A stretch of 16,242 nucleotides of DNA, taken from NCBI GenBank assembly GCA_015521945.1, contig WANG01000167.1:1-16242 (forward strand). The letters run 5' to 3'. The DNA is from Candidatus Hydrothermarchaeota archaeon. Its GTDB lineage: Archaea > Hydrothermarchaeota > Hydrothermarchaeia > Hydrothermarchaeales > BMS3B. A program made the position numbers and the translations under genes. Position 1 is the first letter of the stretch. Each line of letters begins with the position of its first letter. Below are positions 1-6,873 of the stretch, piece by piece. Under the pieces are notes generated by a model. The model saw nothing but the letters and a program-made list of their open reading frames with translations, was not told the DNA's origin and searched no databases.

Positions 1-96
1 CCCGTGGGGATGCCCGAGTTTCAGGGGTATGCGGCGCTGAGTGCGCTTTTGCCCTGGGTGGGCTACCTGCTGCTAAGAAGAAGAATCAGGTCCTGA
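1..96 (+). CDS. C-terminal end of a probable surface protein with a PEF-CTERM-like sorting tail (5' partial)
   Basis: Frame 1 is open from the window edge to a TGA at 94-96. The 31 visible residues contain a Pro-Glu-Phe triplet (codons 13-21), then about 19 mostly hydrophobic residues, then a basic RRRIRS end. This three-part layout matches the archaeal PEF-CTERM tripartite signal, which is recognised by an archaeosortase that removes the tail and anchors the surface protein. The gene converges on rps10 and its last 11 nt overlap the rps10 stop. The body of the protein lies outside the window, so its function cannot be said. A plain C-terminal membrane anchor is the alternative. Confidence 0.6.
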   Translation, partial: PVGMPEFQGYAALSALLPWVGYLLLRRRIRS

Positions 97-394
97 GCTC
101 AATCTCTATGTTCACACCGTCTGGCACACGTACACGCATTATCTGCCTCATGGTGCGCTCATCAGCCTCTATGTCAATCAGGCGCTTGTGAATGCGCATC
201 TCCCACTTCTCCCAGGTGGCGGTGCCGTCGCCAGAAGGTGAGCGACGCACCGGCACGCGCAGCCTCTTGGTGGGCAGGGGTATGGGTCCGGACATCTCCA
301 CTCCCGTCTTCTCCGCAATCTCCCTGACCTGCCTGCACACCTCCTCAAGCTTCCTGTGGTCCGTTGCGCTCAGCTTTATCCTTGCCCTGTGCAT
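86..394 (-). CDS. rps10: 30S ribosomal protein S10
   Basis: The product is 102 residues, the usual archaeal uS10 length, and opens MHRARIKLSATDHRKLE. It contains the typical GPIPLPTKRLRVPVRRSP stretch that forms the loop entering the head of the small subunit. S10 binds the 16S 3' domain. The frame could extend to a TTG at 412, but the ATG at 394 is preceded by a GGGGTG Shine-Dalgarno site with about 5 nt spacing and matches the family start. This is the last gene of the operon. It follows tuf after about 36 nt that contain a hairpin plus a T-rich run, so its expression may be partly uncoupled from tuf. Confidence 0.96.
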   Translation of the reverse strand: MHRARIKLSATDHRKLEEVCRQVREIAEKTGVEMSGPIPLPTKRLRVPVRRSPSGDGTATWEKWEMRIHKRLIDIEADERTMRQIMRVRVPDGVNIEIELRT

Positions 395-397
395 TGC

Positions 398-446
398 CGC
401 ACCCCTTTTCAAAAATAATAAGGAGAAGGCTTACTTCGCCTTCTCT
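398..446 (-). promoter_or_regulatory. Hairpin plus T-rich tract at the tuf/rps10 junction
   Basis: In transcript sense, GAGAAGGC (438-445) and GCCTTCTC (423-430) form a perfect 8-bp stem closed by a 7-nt loop (431-437) that contains the tuf stop codon. The stem is followed immediately by CTTATTATTTTT. This resembles an intrinsic terminator. Archaeal polymerases stop at T-runs, so it may attenuate transcription into rps10, or serve as a processing or stability element. Readthrough must occur if rps10 has no promoter of its own. Confidence 0.45.
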
Positions 447-1714
447 ATGTCCACCACCATTCCCGCAGCCACGGTCATGCCCATGTCTCTAATGGCAAAC
501 CTGCCCAGCTGCGGAATCTCCTTCACCTTCTCTATGACAAGAGGCTTGGTGGGCTGCACCCTTATAACCCCTGCCTCTCCGGTCTTCAGGAACTGCGGGT
601 TCTTCTCCAGCACGTTGCCCGTGCGCGGGTCAAGCTTGCTGATGAGCTCTATTATCCTGCACGCAACCTGGGCGGTGTGGGCGTGGAACACTGGAGTGTA
701 GCCGACGGTTATGGCGCTGGGGTGCTGCAGCACTATTATCTGCGCCGTGAAGGTCTTCGCCACCGTGGGCGGGTTGTCGGTGTGGCCGCACACGTCACCG
801 CGCTTTATGTCGTTCTTACCAACGCCACGCACGTTAAAGCCTATGTTGTCACCGGGCTCAGCCTTGGGTATCTGCTCGTGGTGCATCTCAATGCTCTTGA
901 CCTCCCCGGTTACTCCCGGAGGCTCAAATATCACCTTGTCCCCGGGCTTGAGCACGCCGGTCTCCACCCTGCCTACAGGCACCGTGCCTATGCCGGTGAT
1001 GGAGTAAACGTCCTGCACGGGTATGCGCAGGGGCAGGTCAACGGGCTTCTCGGGCTCCTTGAGCTGGTTCAGCGCCTCAACCAGGGTGGGACCATCCCAC
1101 CAGGGCATCTTGTCGCTCTTCTTCACTATGTTCTCGCCCTGCAGCGCTGAAATCGGCACGTAGGTTATCTGCTCGGGCTTGTACCCGACTATCTTGAACA
1201 GCTTGTCCAGTAGACCCTTGACCTCCTCAAACTTCTCCTTGCTCCAGTCCACGGCGTCCATCTTGTTTATCGCCACGATGAACTGCTGTATTCCCAGGGT
1301 TCTGGCGAGGAACACGTGCTCCTTGGTCTGGGGCATCAGCCCGCCCTTCTCGTCCTTCTGAGCCACGTCCACCACGAGCACCGCAGCGTCCGCCTGGGAG
1401 GCGCCGGTGATCATGTTCTTGATGAAGTCCCTGTGTCCCGGGGCGTCAATGATGGTGAAGTAGTACTTGTCCGTCTCCATCTTCTGGTGAGAGATGTCTA
1501 TGGTGAGACCTCTCTCGCGCTCCTCCTTCAGCCTGTCCATGACCCAGGCGAACTCAAAGGTTGCCTTGCCTATCTTCTGCGCTTCCTCGCGGTACTGCCT
1601 GATTATGTGCTCTCCAATGGCACCCATCTCAAACAGCAGCCTTCCCACCGTTGTGGACTTACCGTGGTCCACGTGTCCTATAAACACCAGGTTCAGATGT
1701 GGTTTCTCCGCCAT
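431..1714 (-). CDS. tuf: Translation elongation factor 1A (aEF-1A)
   Basis: This 427-residue GTPase delivers aminoacyl-tRNA to the ribosomal A site. The G domain has the P-loop GHVDHGKST (residues 13-21), the switch I motif RGLTID (68-73), DAPGH (90-94) and NKMD (150-153), followed by two beta-barrel domains. The C-terminus shows the usual family text (residues 391-423), including QPTKPLVIEKVKE. The length is normal for archaea. The ATG at 1714 has a very strong site, AAAGGAGGTTA, about 6-7 nt upstream. It lies 41 nt downstream of fusA, and that gap has a TATA-like element that could give tuf its own promoter. No residue appears to be missing. Confidence 0.98.
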   Translation of the reverse strand: MAEKPHLNLVFIGHVDHGKSTTVGRLLFEMGAIGEHIIRQYREEAQKIGKATFEFAWVMDRLKEERERGLTIDISHQKMETDKYYFTIIDAPGHRDFIKNMITGASQADAAVLVVDVAQKDEKGGLMPQTKEHVFLARTLGIQQFIVAINKMDAVDWSKEKFEEVKGLLDKLFKIVGYKPEQITYVPISALQGENIVKKSDKMPWWDGPTLVEALNQLKEPEKPVDLPLRIPVQDVYSITGIGTVPVGRVETGVLKPGDKVIFEPPGVTGEVKSIEMHHEQIPKAEPGDNIGFNVRGVGKNDIKRGDVCGHTDNPPTVAKTFTAQIIVLQHPSAITVGYTPVFHAHTAQVACRIIELISKLDPRTGNVLEKNPQFLKTGEAGVIRVQPTKPLVIEKVKEIPQLGRFAIRDMGMTVAAGMVVDIEKAK

Positions 1715-1755
1715 CTTTCCTAACCTCCTTTGTGCTCCTGTATTATCACGTTACC

Positions 1756-3915
1756 CTAATTTAAACCTTTTCTCTCCCGGATTTTCTTTATCACCGTCTC
1801 CTGCAGCTCTGCAGGAAGCCGCTCAAATCCAGCAAACTCGGTGCTCCACAGCGCTCTGCCCTCGGTGGCACTCCTTATGTCCCCTGCAAAGCCGAACATC
1901 TCGCTAACGGGGCACTTTGCCTCAATCACTATCAGCTCGCCCTCCTGGCGCATGTCTAAGATGCTGCCCCTTCTGCGCTGTATCTCGTGGGTCACCGCAC
2001 CCATGTAGTCCTGGGGCACCTGTATGAACACCCTGAGCTTGGGCTCAAGCAGGTGAGCCTCAGCCTGGAGCATCGCCTGGCGTATCGCCTCCCTCACGGC
2101 TGGTATGACCTGAGCCGGACCCCTGTGCACCGCATCCTCGTGGAGCTTCACGTCCACCAGCTTCACCTTGACCCCCAGCACCTGCTCCTTCGCCAGGGGC
2201 CCCTCGTTCATCGCCTCCTGGAAGCCCTCCAGTATCAGGGGCATGGTCTCGTTCAGGTACTGGATGCCCTTGGTAACGTCGGTGAGCACGTTGTTCTGGT
2301 ACACCGCCACCACGCCCTTGGCGTCCTCCTTCTTCATGCCCGCCTTCTCCAGCGCCCTTCCCAGCTCCTTGCCCTTGTACCTCTGGGGGTTAAGCTCACC
2401 CTCGCTGAGAGCCTCAAGCACCTCCTTCTCAAGGGGCTCAACCACGAAGTAGAAGCGGTTGTGCTTGTTGGGTGACTTGCCCTCCACGGGCTTTGAGCTC
2501 TTTGCCACGCTCTCCCTGTACACCACTATTGGAGGCGAGACCTCAATGTCAACCCCCTTCTCCCTTATCCTGTGGGTGACCACCTCAAGGTGGAGCTCGC
2601 CCATGCCGGAGAGCAGGTGCTCCCCCGTCTCCTCGTTTATCTCCACCCTCAGGGTCGGGTCCTCCCTCGCCATGACGTTCAGCACCTCAATGAGCTTGGG
2701 CAGGTCCCTGGTGTTCTTCGCCTCCACCGCCACGGTAACCACGGGCTCGGAGTAGTGGCGCAGCTCCTCAAAGGGCTCTATGGGGTCGTCCGGGGAGGTA
2801 ACCGTCTCCCCCGCCTGGACGTTCTTCATGCCCGTGACCATTATTATGTTCCCAGCCGTGACCTCCTCGGTGGGCAGCCTCTCGGGACCCAGGTAAACCC
2901 CGACCTGCTGGGTTCTGGTCTTGGTCTTGGCGTTGCACAGGTAAACCTCCTGGCTGCGCCTCAGTGTGCCCGAGAACAGCCTGCCCGTGGCAACCTCCCC
3001 CGCCTGGGGGTCAACCCGTATGTCGGTTATCATGAGCGCCAGCTTGCCCTTCGGGTCGCAGGTGAGCATCGCCCTCGCATCCTCGCTCTCCAGGTCCCCC
3101 GGCCATATCCTGGGTATCCTGTACTTCTGGGCTTCCAGTGGCGAGGGGAGGTGCTTCACCACCATGTCCAGGAGCACCTCATGCACCTTTGCCTTTGCGG
3201 CAAGAGCCTTCTGCTCCCCCTTCTGGTTGTACTCAATAACATCCTTGAAGGTTATGCCAGTTGCCTTCATCAGGGGCACGTTTATCGCCCAGTTGTGGTA
3301 GGCGGAGCCGAAGGCAACGCTTCCCTTCTCCACCTTCACCTGCCAGGCGTCCCTGAACTCCTTGGGCGCCATCCCCCTGACTATCTTGTTGAACTCCGAG
3401 ATTATCTCGGCAAACCTGCGCTGCATCTCCTCTGGAGTCAGCCTGAGCTCATTTATCAGCCTGTCCACCTTGTTTATGAAAAGCACGGGCTTGACCCGCT
3501 CCTTGAGCGCCTGCCTGAGCACCGTCTCCGTCTGGGGCATCACCCCCTCAACGGCGCACACCACCACGATTACCCCGTCAACGGCACGCATGGCTCTGGT
3601 CACGTTGCCCCCGAAGTCAACGTGCCCGGGGGTGTCAATCATGTTTATCAGGTACCTGTCACCCCCGTACTCGTGCACCATGCTCACGTTGGCTGCATCT
3701 ATGGTTATGCCCCGCTGCTGCTCAAGCTCATCGCTGTCCAGCACCAGCTGCTTGCCCGCAAGCTCGTAGCTCATCATCCCCGCACCAGCGAGCAGGTTGT
3801 CGCTGAGGGTGGTCTTCCCGTGGTCTATGTGGGCAACTATCCCCATGTTGCGTATCTGCTCGGGCTTGTGCATCAGCTCCTGAATCTGCCGTACAAGCTC
3901 GTCCCGCTTTGCCAT
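1756..3915 (-). CDS. fusA: Translation elongation factor 2 (aEF-2)
   Basis: This 719-residue GTPase drives ribosomal translocation. The N-terminal G domain has AHIDHGKTT (28-36), RGITID (68-73), DTPGH (94-98) and NKVD (148-151). Later come the beta-barrel domain (with VDPQAGEVATGRLFSG) and domains III-V, ending in the GSILDMRQEG region. The loop LHEDAVHRGPAQ in domain IV carries the histidine expected to become diphthamide; by codon count it is His597. This implies diphthamide-synthesis genes elsewhere in the genome. The ATG at 3915 lies 4 nt after the rps7 stop, with GAGGTAGGG as the ribosome binding site. The length is within the archaeal range, slightly short. Confidence 0.98.
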   Translation of the reverse strand: MAKRDELVRQIQELMHKPEQIRNMGIVAHIDHGKTTLSDNLLAGAGMMSYELAGKQLVLDSDELEQQRGITIDAANVSMVHEYGGDRYLINMIDTPGHVDFGGNVTRAMRAVDGVIVVVCAVEGVMPQTETVLRQALKERVKPVLFINKVDRLINELRLTPEEMQRRFAEIISEFNKIVRGMAPKEFRDAWQVKVEKGSVAFGSAYHNWAINVPLMKATGITFKDVIEYNQKGEQKALAAKAKVHEVLLDMVVKHLPSPLEAQKYRIPRIWPGDLESEDARAMLTCDPKGKLALMITDIRVDPQAGEVATGRLFSGTLRRSQEVYLCNAKTKTRTQQVGVYLGPERLPTEEVTAGNIIMVTGMKNVQAGETVTSPDDPIEPFEELRHYSEPVVTVAVEAKNTRDLPKLIEVLNVMAREDPTLRVEINEETGEHLLSGMGELHLEVVTHRIREKGVDIEVSPPIVVYRESVAKSSKPVEGKSPNKHNRFYFVVEPLEKEVLEALSEGELNPQRYKGKELGRALEKAGMKKEDAKGVVAVYQNNVLTDVTKGIQYLNETMPLILEGFQEAMNEGPLAKEQVLGVKVKLVDVKLHEDAVHRGPAQVIPAVREAIRQAMLQAEAHLLEPKLRVFIQVPQDYMGAVTHEIQRRRGSILDMRQEGELIVIEAKCPVSEMFGFAGDIRSATEGRALWSTEFAGFERLPAELQETVIKKIRERKGLN
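1757..1771 (-). promoter_or_regulatory. Possible internal promoter for tuf (TATA box TTTAAATTA)
   Basis: In minus-strand sense, TTTAAATTA (1765-1757) is preceded by the purine-rich AAAAGG, a BRE-like run. Start of transcription about 25 nt downstream, near 1735, would leave a leader of about 20 nt that carries the strong tuf Shine-Dalgarno site. The element overlaps the last codons of fusA. This is a positional inference. EF-1A is normally needed at higher levels than its operon partners. Confidence 0.4.
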
Positions 3916-3919
3916 TACC

Positions 3920-4510
3920 CTACCTCGCAGCCTTTGCTATGCGCTCAATCTCCTCCTTCTTGGATATGGAGTAGCACTTCATGTCGTAGTTTGCAGCAGC
4001 TATTATCTCGTCCGCAAGCGCCTGGGCGATGCTCTTCTTTGACTTGAACGCCTGGCGCGCCGCGCCTATGGCTATGAACCTCAGCGCCAGGTCCAGCCTG
4101 CGCTGGGGTGCCACATCAACGCTCTGGTGGTACGCTATCCCGCCGTACTTGAGGCGGGTGGTCTCCTCCCTGGGTCCCGCGTTTATCAGGGCATCCACCA
4201 GCACCTGGATGGGGTTCTTCTTGGTTCGCTTCTCCACTATCATGAGAGCCTCCTTCACTATGTCGGAGGCGAGTATCTTCTTGCCCGTATTTCTGCCCGA
4301 GGTGCGCTTGTGCTTCTTGCCCTCATGCCCCGTGACCATCATCTTGTTTATCAGCCTCTCAACTATGGGCACCTCCGCCTTTCCAAACTGGCGCAGGTGC
4401 CTGCCCATGGTGTGGGGCACGAGCACGGGGCGCAGGTTGATGTACGCCCTCAGGCTGGGGTCACGCACCTCAACCTCCGTGGTATCCCATATTCCGAACA
4501 CCTTGAACAT
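3920..4510 (-). CDS. rps7: 30S ribosomal protein S7
   Basis: The product is 196 residues. uS7 nucleates assembly of the 30S head and contacts tRNA at the E site. Family features seen include VPHTMGRHLRQFGKAEVPIVERL, the basic GKKHKRTSGRNTGKK segment, the core helix NPIQVLVDALINAGPREETTR, and YHQSVDVAPQRRLD. The length is typical for archaea. The ATG at 4510 is preceded by GGTGATGAGGAG, an excellent match to the anti-Shine-Dalgarno. It begins 7 nt after rps12 and ends 4 nt before fusA, as in the conserved str cluster. Confidence 0.97.
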   Translation of the reverse strand: MFKVFGIWDTTEVEVRDPSLRAYINLRPVLVPHTMGRHLRQFGKAEVPIVERLINKMMVTGHEGKKHKRTSGRNTGKKILASDIVKEALMIVEKRTKKNPIQVLVDALINAGPREETTRLKYGGIAYHQSVDVAPQRRLDLALRFIAIGAARQAFKSKKSIAQALADEIIAAANYDMKCYSISKKEEIERIAKAAR

Positions 4511-4517
4511 CTCCTCA

Positions 4518-4955
4518 TCACCTTACGGGCTTCTCTCTGCGTCCCCGCACGAGCTCCCTGAGGGGCACACCGTTGACGGCAATCACCTTGAACCTCACCC
4601 CAGGTATGTCGCCCATGCTTCCGCCCTGCCTGCCGCCGATGCCCTCTATCAGCACCTCATCGTGCTCATCAATGAAGTTTATAGCCCCGTTACCCGGGGC
4701 GAACGCCGTTACCTGGCGTCCGCTCTTTATAAGCTGCACCTTCACGCACTTTCTTATAGCCGAGTTGGGCTGCTTAGCCTCAACACCCACCTTCTCAATC
4801 ACTATACCCCTCGCCATGGGAGCCGAGCCTAAGGGGTTTGACTTCTCCTTGAGCCTGAGCACCCTGCGCTTGTACTTGGGATCACTCCACCTGAACTCCT
4901 TCCTTCTGAGCCTGAGCTTCCTTGCCGTGAACTCACCGGTAGGCTTCTTCGCCAC
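4518..4955 (-). CDS. rps12: 30S ribosomal protein S12
   Basis: This is uS12, a component of the decoding centre. The universally conserved KQPNSAIRKC motif and the GDIPGVRFKV segment are both present, as is the archaeal INFIDEHDEVLIEGIGG. The frame could start at a GTG at 4964. I prefer the GTG at 4955 (MAKKPTGEF, 145 aa), because it matches family N-termini and has the ribosome binding site GTGAGGTGGT just upstream. The upstream GTG would sit inside that site. The gene begins about 10 nt after the nusA-like stop and is translated from a non-AUG codon. Confidence 0.96.
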   Translation of the reverse strand: MAKKPTGEFTARKLRLRRKEFRWSDPKYKRRVLRLKEKSNPLGSAPMARGIVIEKVGVEAKQPNSAIRKCVKVQLIKSGRQVTAFAPGNGAINFIDEHDEVLIEGIGGRQGGSMGDIPGVRFKVIAVNGVPLRELVRGRREKPVR

Positions 4956-4965
4956 GCAAACCACC

Positions 4966-5379
4966 TCACACTATGACAACATCCATATCATGGTGCCTCT
5001 TCACTATCTCCCTCACCCTCTCCAGCACCCTCCGCCTCATCTTCTCCCTGTCGTGCATGCTCAGCCTTACCCTTATCTGCTTTTTATCCTCATCAACCTC
5101 AACGCTCTCCACCTTGGCAGGCTTGAGCACATTCACCACGAACTCCGCAGGGTCTGAGCTGTGCTCAACCACCTCAACCTTCCTGCCTATCGCCTTCGCC
5201 ACCCTCTGCACGTTCGCACCTCTTCTGCCTATTGCTATGCCCATATCGCCCTTCCTCACCACGAAGGTCACCCTGCCGTCGCTCTCATCAACCACACAGT
5301 CCTTTACCACTGCACCAGTCATGCTCTCAAAAAGGGCGATGTAGCTGATCTCCCTGGCGGAGAGCTTCAGAACCTCCAT
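4966..5379 (-). CDS. nusA: NusA-like KH-domain transcription factor
   Basis: This is the short archaeal NusA homologue (137 aa), which consists only of the two KH RNA-binding domains and lacks the polymerase-binding and S1 domains of bacterial NusA. The first KH GXXG loop is at residues 51-54, in the context MGIAIGRRGANV. The second KH half occupies roughly residues 65-135 (EFVVNVLKPAKVESV through the basic KMRRRVLERV helix). Its position between rpl30e and rps12 is the standard archaeal one. The ATG overlaps the rpl30e stop by one base (TAATG), which suggests coupled translation. The exact role in archaeal elongation or termination is not settled. Confidence 0.94.
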   Translation of the reverse strand: MEVLKLSAREISYIALFESMTGAVVKDCVVDESDGRVTFVVRKGDMGIAIGRRGANVQRVAKAIGRKVEVVEHSSDPAEFVVNVLKPAKVESVEVDEDKKQIRVRLSMHDREKMRRRVLERVREIVKRHHDMDVVIV

Positions 5380-5684
5380 TATTTTATCCCCCTACCGAGT
5401 TCAAGAATATCAGAATCCCCCGCCTCAATCACCGCCAGCATGCTCACCACGTAGGGCTTGCCGCACACCGCTCCGAGCTCCATTCCCGAGCCCCCGTACT
5501 CGTACACCGGCACCCCCGCGAGCTTTGAGTAGCGCATCAGGTCTTCCTTCGCCTCCTGGGGGCAGTTGGCTGCCACCACCACCAGCCTCGCCTCCCCGTT
5601 CCTCACCGCCTGCAGGCTCTGCTTAGTGCCCAGCAGCACCTTTCCCGTGTCCACCGCCTGCCTGATTGCCCTCTCCAGGTCCAT
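5379..5684 (-). CDS. rpl30e: 50S ribosomal protein L30e
   Basis: This L7Ae-family ribosomal protein (101 aa) has the typical text VLLGTKQSLQAVRNGEA, LVVVAANCPQE, and LGAVCGKPYVVSMLAV. eL30 binds 23S rRNA at kink-turns. The frame extends to a GTG at 5690 that overlaps the rpoA2 stop, but the ATG at 5684 gives MDLERAIRQAVDTG, the family N-terminus. AAAGGAGG lies about 10 nt upstream of the ATG and 4 nt upstream of the GTG, so the GTG is not excluded. The gene sits in its usual place between rpoA2 and nusA. Confidence 0.95.
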   Translation of the reverse strand: MDLERAIRQAVDTGKVLLGTKQSLQAVRNGEARLVVVAANCPQEAKEDLMRYSKLAGVPVYEYGGSGMELGAVCGKPYVVSMLAVIEAGDSDILELGRGIK

Positions 5685-5686
5685 CT

Positions 5687-6871
5687 TCACTCAGCCTCCT
5701 TTACCTCCTTAGCCTCCTCAAGCTCCCTGCGCATCACGAGCTCCACCATGCCCGTTCCCAGCTTAACGGGTCTGCCAACTATAACATTCTCAACTATCCC
5801 CTCAAGCTCCTCGTACTCTCCCGCCACCGCAGCGTGCAGCAGGTGGTCCACAGTTATCTCAAAGGCCGCCCTTGCCAGGACGCTCGCCTTCTCACCGCTC
5901 ACCCCGTGCCTTCCTATGGCTTTTATGGTGCCATCCACCGCCATCATGTCAGCCACCAGCATCAGGTGCCTGACATCAACGGTAAGCCCCTGCTCGTTGA
6001 GGGTGTCCTGGATTTCGTTTATTATGGCGTTCCTGCCAGCCTCAATTCCCAGCACGCGCTGAATCTCCGTGATATCATTTGTCTTGGTTCTTGTAATGTC
6101 CACCCCCTCAATTCTCAGCACATCCTTGAGGTTGGAGCCCTCGGTGTATATCACGTACTCCTCACCCTCCCTTCGCAGCACCACCCTGCGTATGTCCTTA
6201 ATTCCCCTCAGGTGAATGCCCTTGACCCTGTTCTCCAGCTTCCTCAGCTCCTTTATGCTGGACGTCTTCTCCGGTATCACCGACACCACGTTACCCGCAA
6301 CCTCGGTGCTAACACCCTTGATGGAGCCCAGCTTCTTCAGCACCTCCTCCATCTCAACCTTCCTTCGCCTCATCTCGTACTCGTCAAAGTACAGGTTCAC
6401 CCGCTGGTGCACAATGTCAATCTCGCTCTTCTCAAGCAGGTCTTCCAGGTACAGGGTCTCAATCTCCTGCGCCACCTGCTCCGCCTTCTCCTTATCCCTG
6501 GCGTACTCCTCCTCCAGGTATATGGTCATCATCGGGGTTGAGGGCTTCTTTCTGGCATCCACTATCTCTATGATTCTGGGCAGACCCAGGGTAACGTTGA
6601 GCTCCGCCACACCCGCGTAGTGGAAGGTACGCATCGTCATCTGCGTACTTGGCTCGCCCATGCTCTGGGCAGCCACCACACCCACCGCCTCTCCGGGCTC
6701 AACCCTGGCGTACTCGTACCTCTTCAGCACCTCCTCAATTATGCTCTCCAGCGCCTCCTTGGTGAGCTTAGCCCTGTGCAGCTCCTGCCTCAGCTCCTCA
6801 AGTATGCTCTGGGGCAGCTTGTCCCTGAGCTCCTCAAGCCTTGCATCTATCTCCTCCCTGCTCAGGTGCAT
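5687..6871 (-). CDS. rpoA2: DNA-directed RNA polymerase subunit A''
   Basis: This is the C-terminal third of the largest polymerase subunit, encoded separately as in all archaea (394 aa). Early residues carry EPGEAVGVVAAQSMGEPSTQMTMRTFH, the cleft and trigger-loop region that follows the bridge helix. The C-terminal half ends with RHGVSGEKASVLARAAFEITVDHLLHAA and VGRPVKLGTG, the clamp and switch regions. Its ATG lies 2 nt beyond the rpoA1 stop and its end overlaps the rpl30e frame. Nothing is missing relative to the family, and there is no intein in the conserved VAAQSMGEP block. Confidence 0.98.
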   Translation of the reverse strand: MHLSREEIDARLEELRDKLPQSILEELRQELHRAKLTKEALESIIEEVLKRYEYARVEPGEAVGVVAAQSMGEPSTQMTMRTFHYAGVAELNVTLGLPRIIEIVDARKKPSTPMMTIYLEEEYARDKEKAEQVAQEIETLYLEDLLEKSEIDIVHQRVNLYFDEYEMRRRKVEMEEVLKKLGSIKGVSTEVAGNVVSVIPEKTSSIKELRKLENRVKGIHLRGIKDIRRVVLRREGEEYVIYTEGSNLKDVLRIEGVDITRTKTNDITEIQRVLGIEAGRNAIINEIQDTLNEQGLTVDVRHLMLVADMMAVDGTIKAIGRHGVSGEKASVLARAAFEITVDHLLHAAVAGEYEELEGIVENVIVGRPVKLGTGMVELVMRRELEEAKEVKEAE

Positions 6872-6873
6872 CT

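Noticed and set aside
2572..4047. Long plus-strand open frame opposite fusA and rps7 (491 codons)
   Set aside because: It is the antisense shadow of fusA/rps7. The residues are a low-information mix rich in His, Leu and Val, with no domain, and the minus-strand genes are unambiguous.
5666..6541. Plus-strand open frame of 291 codons opposite rpoA2
   Set aside because: It is antisense to a well-conserved polymerase gene. The composition (His/Leu/Tyr rich) reflects complementary codon bias, not a protein family.
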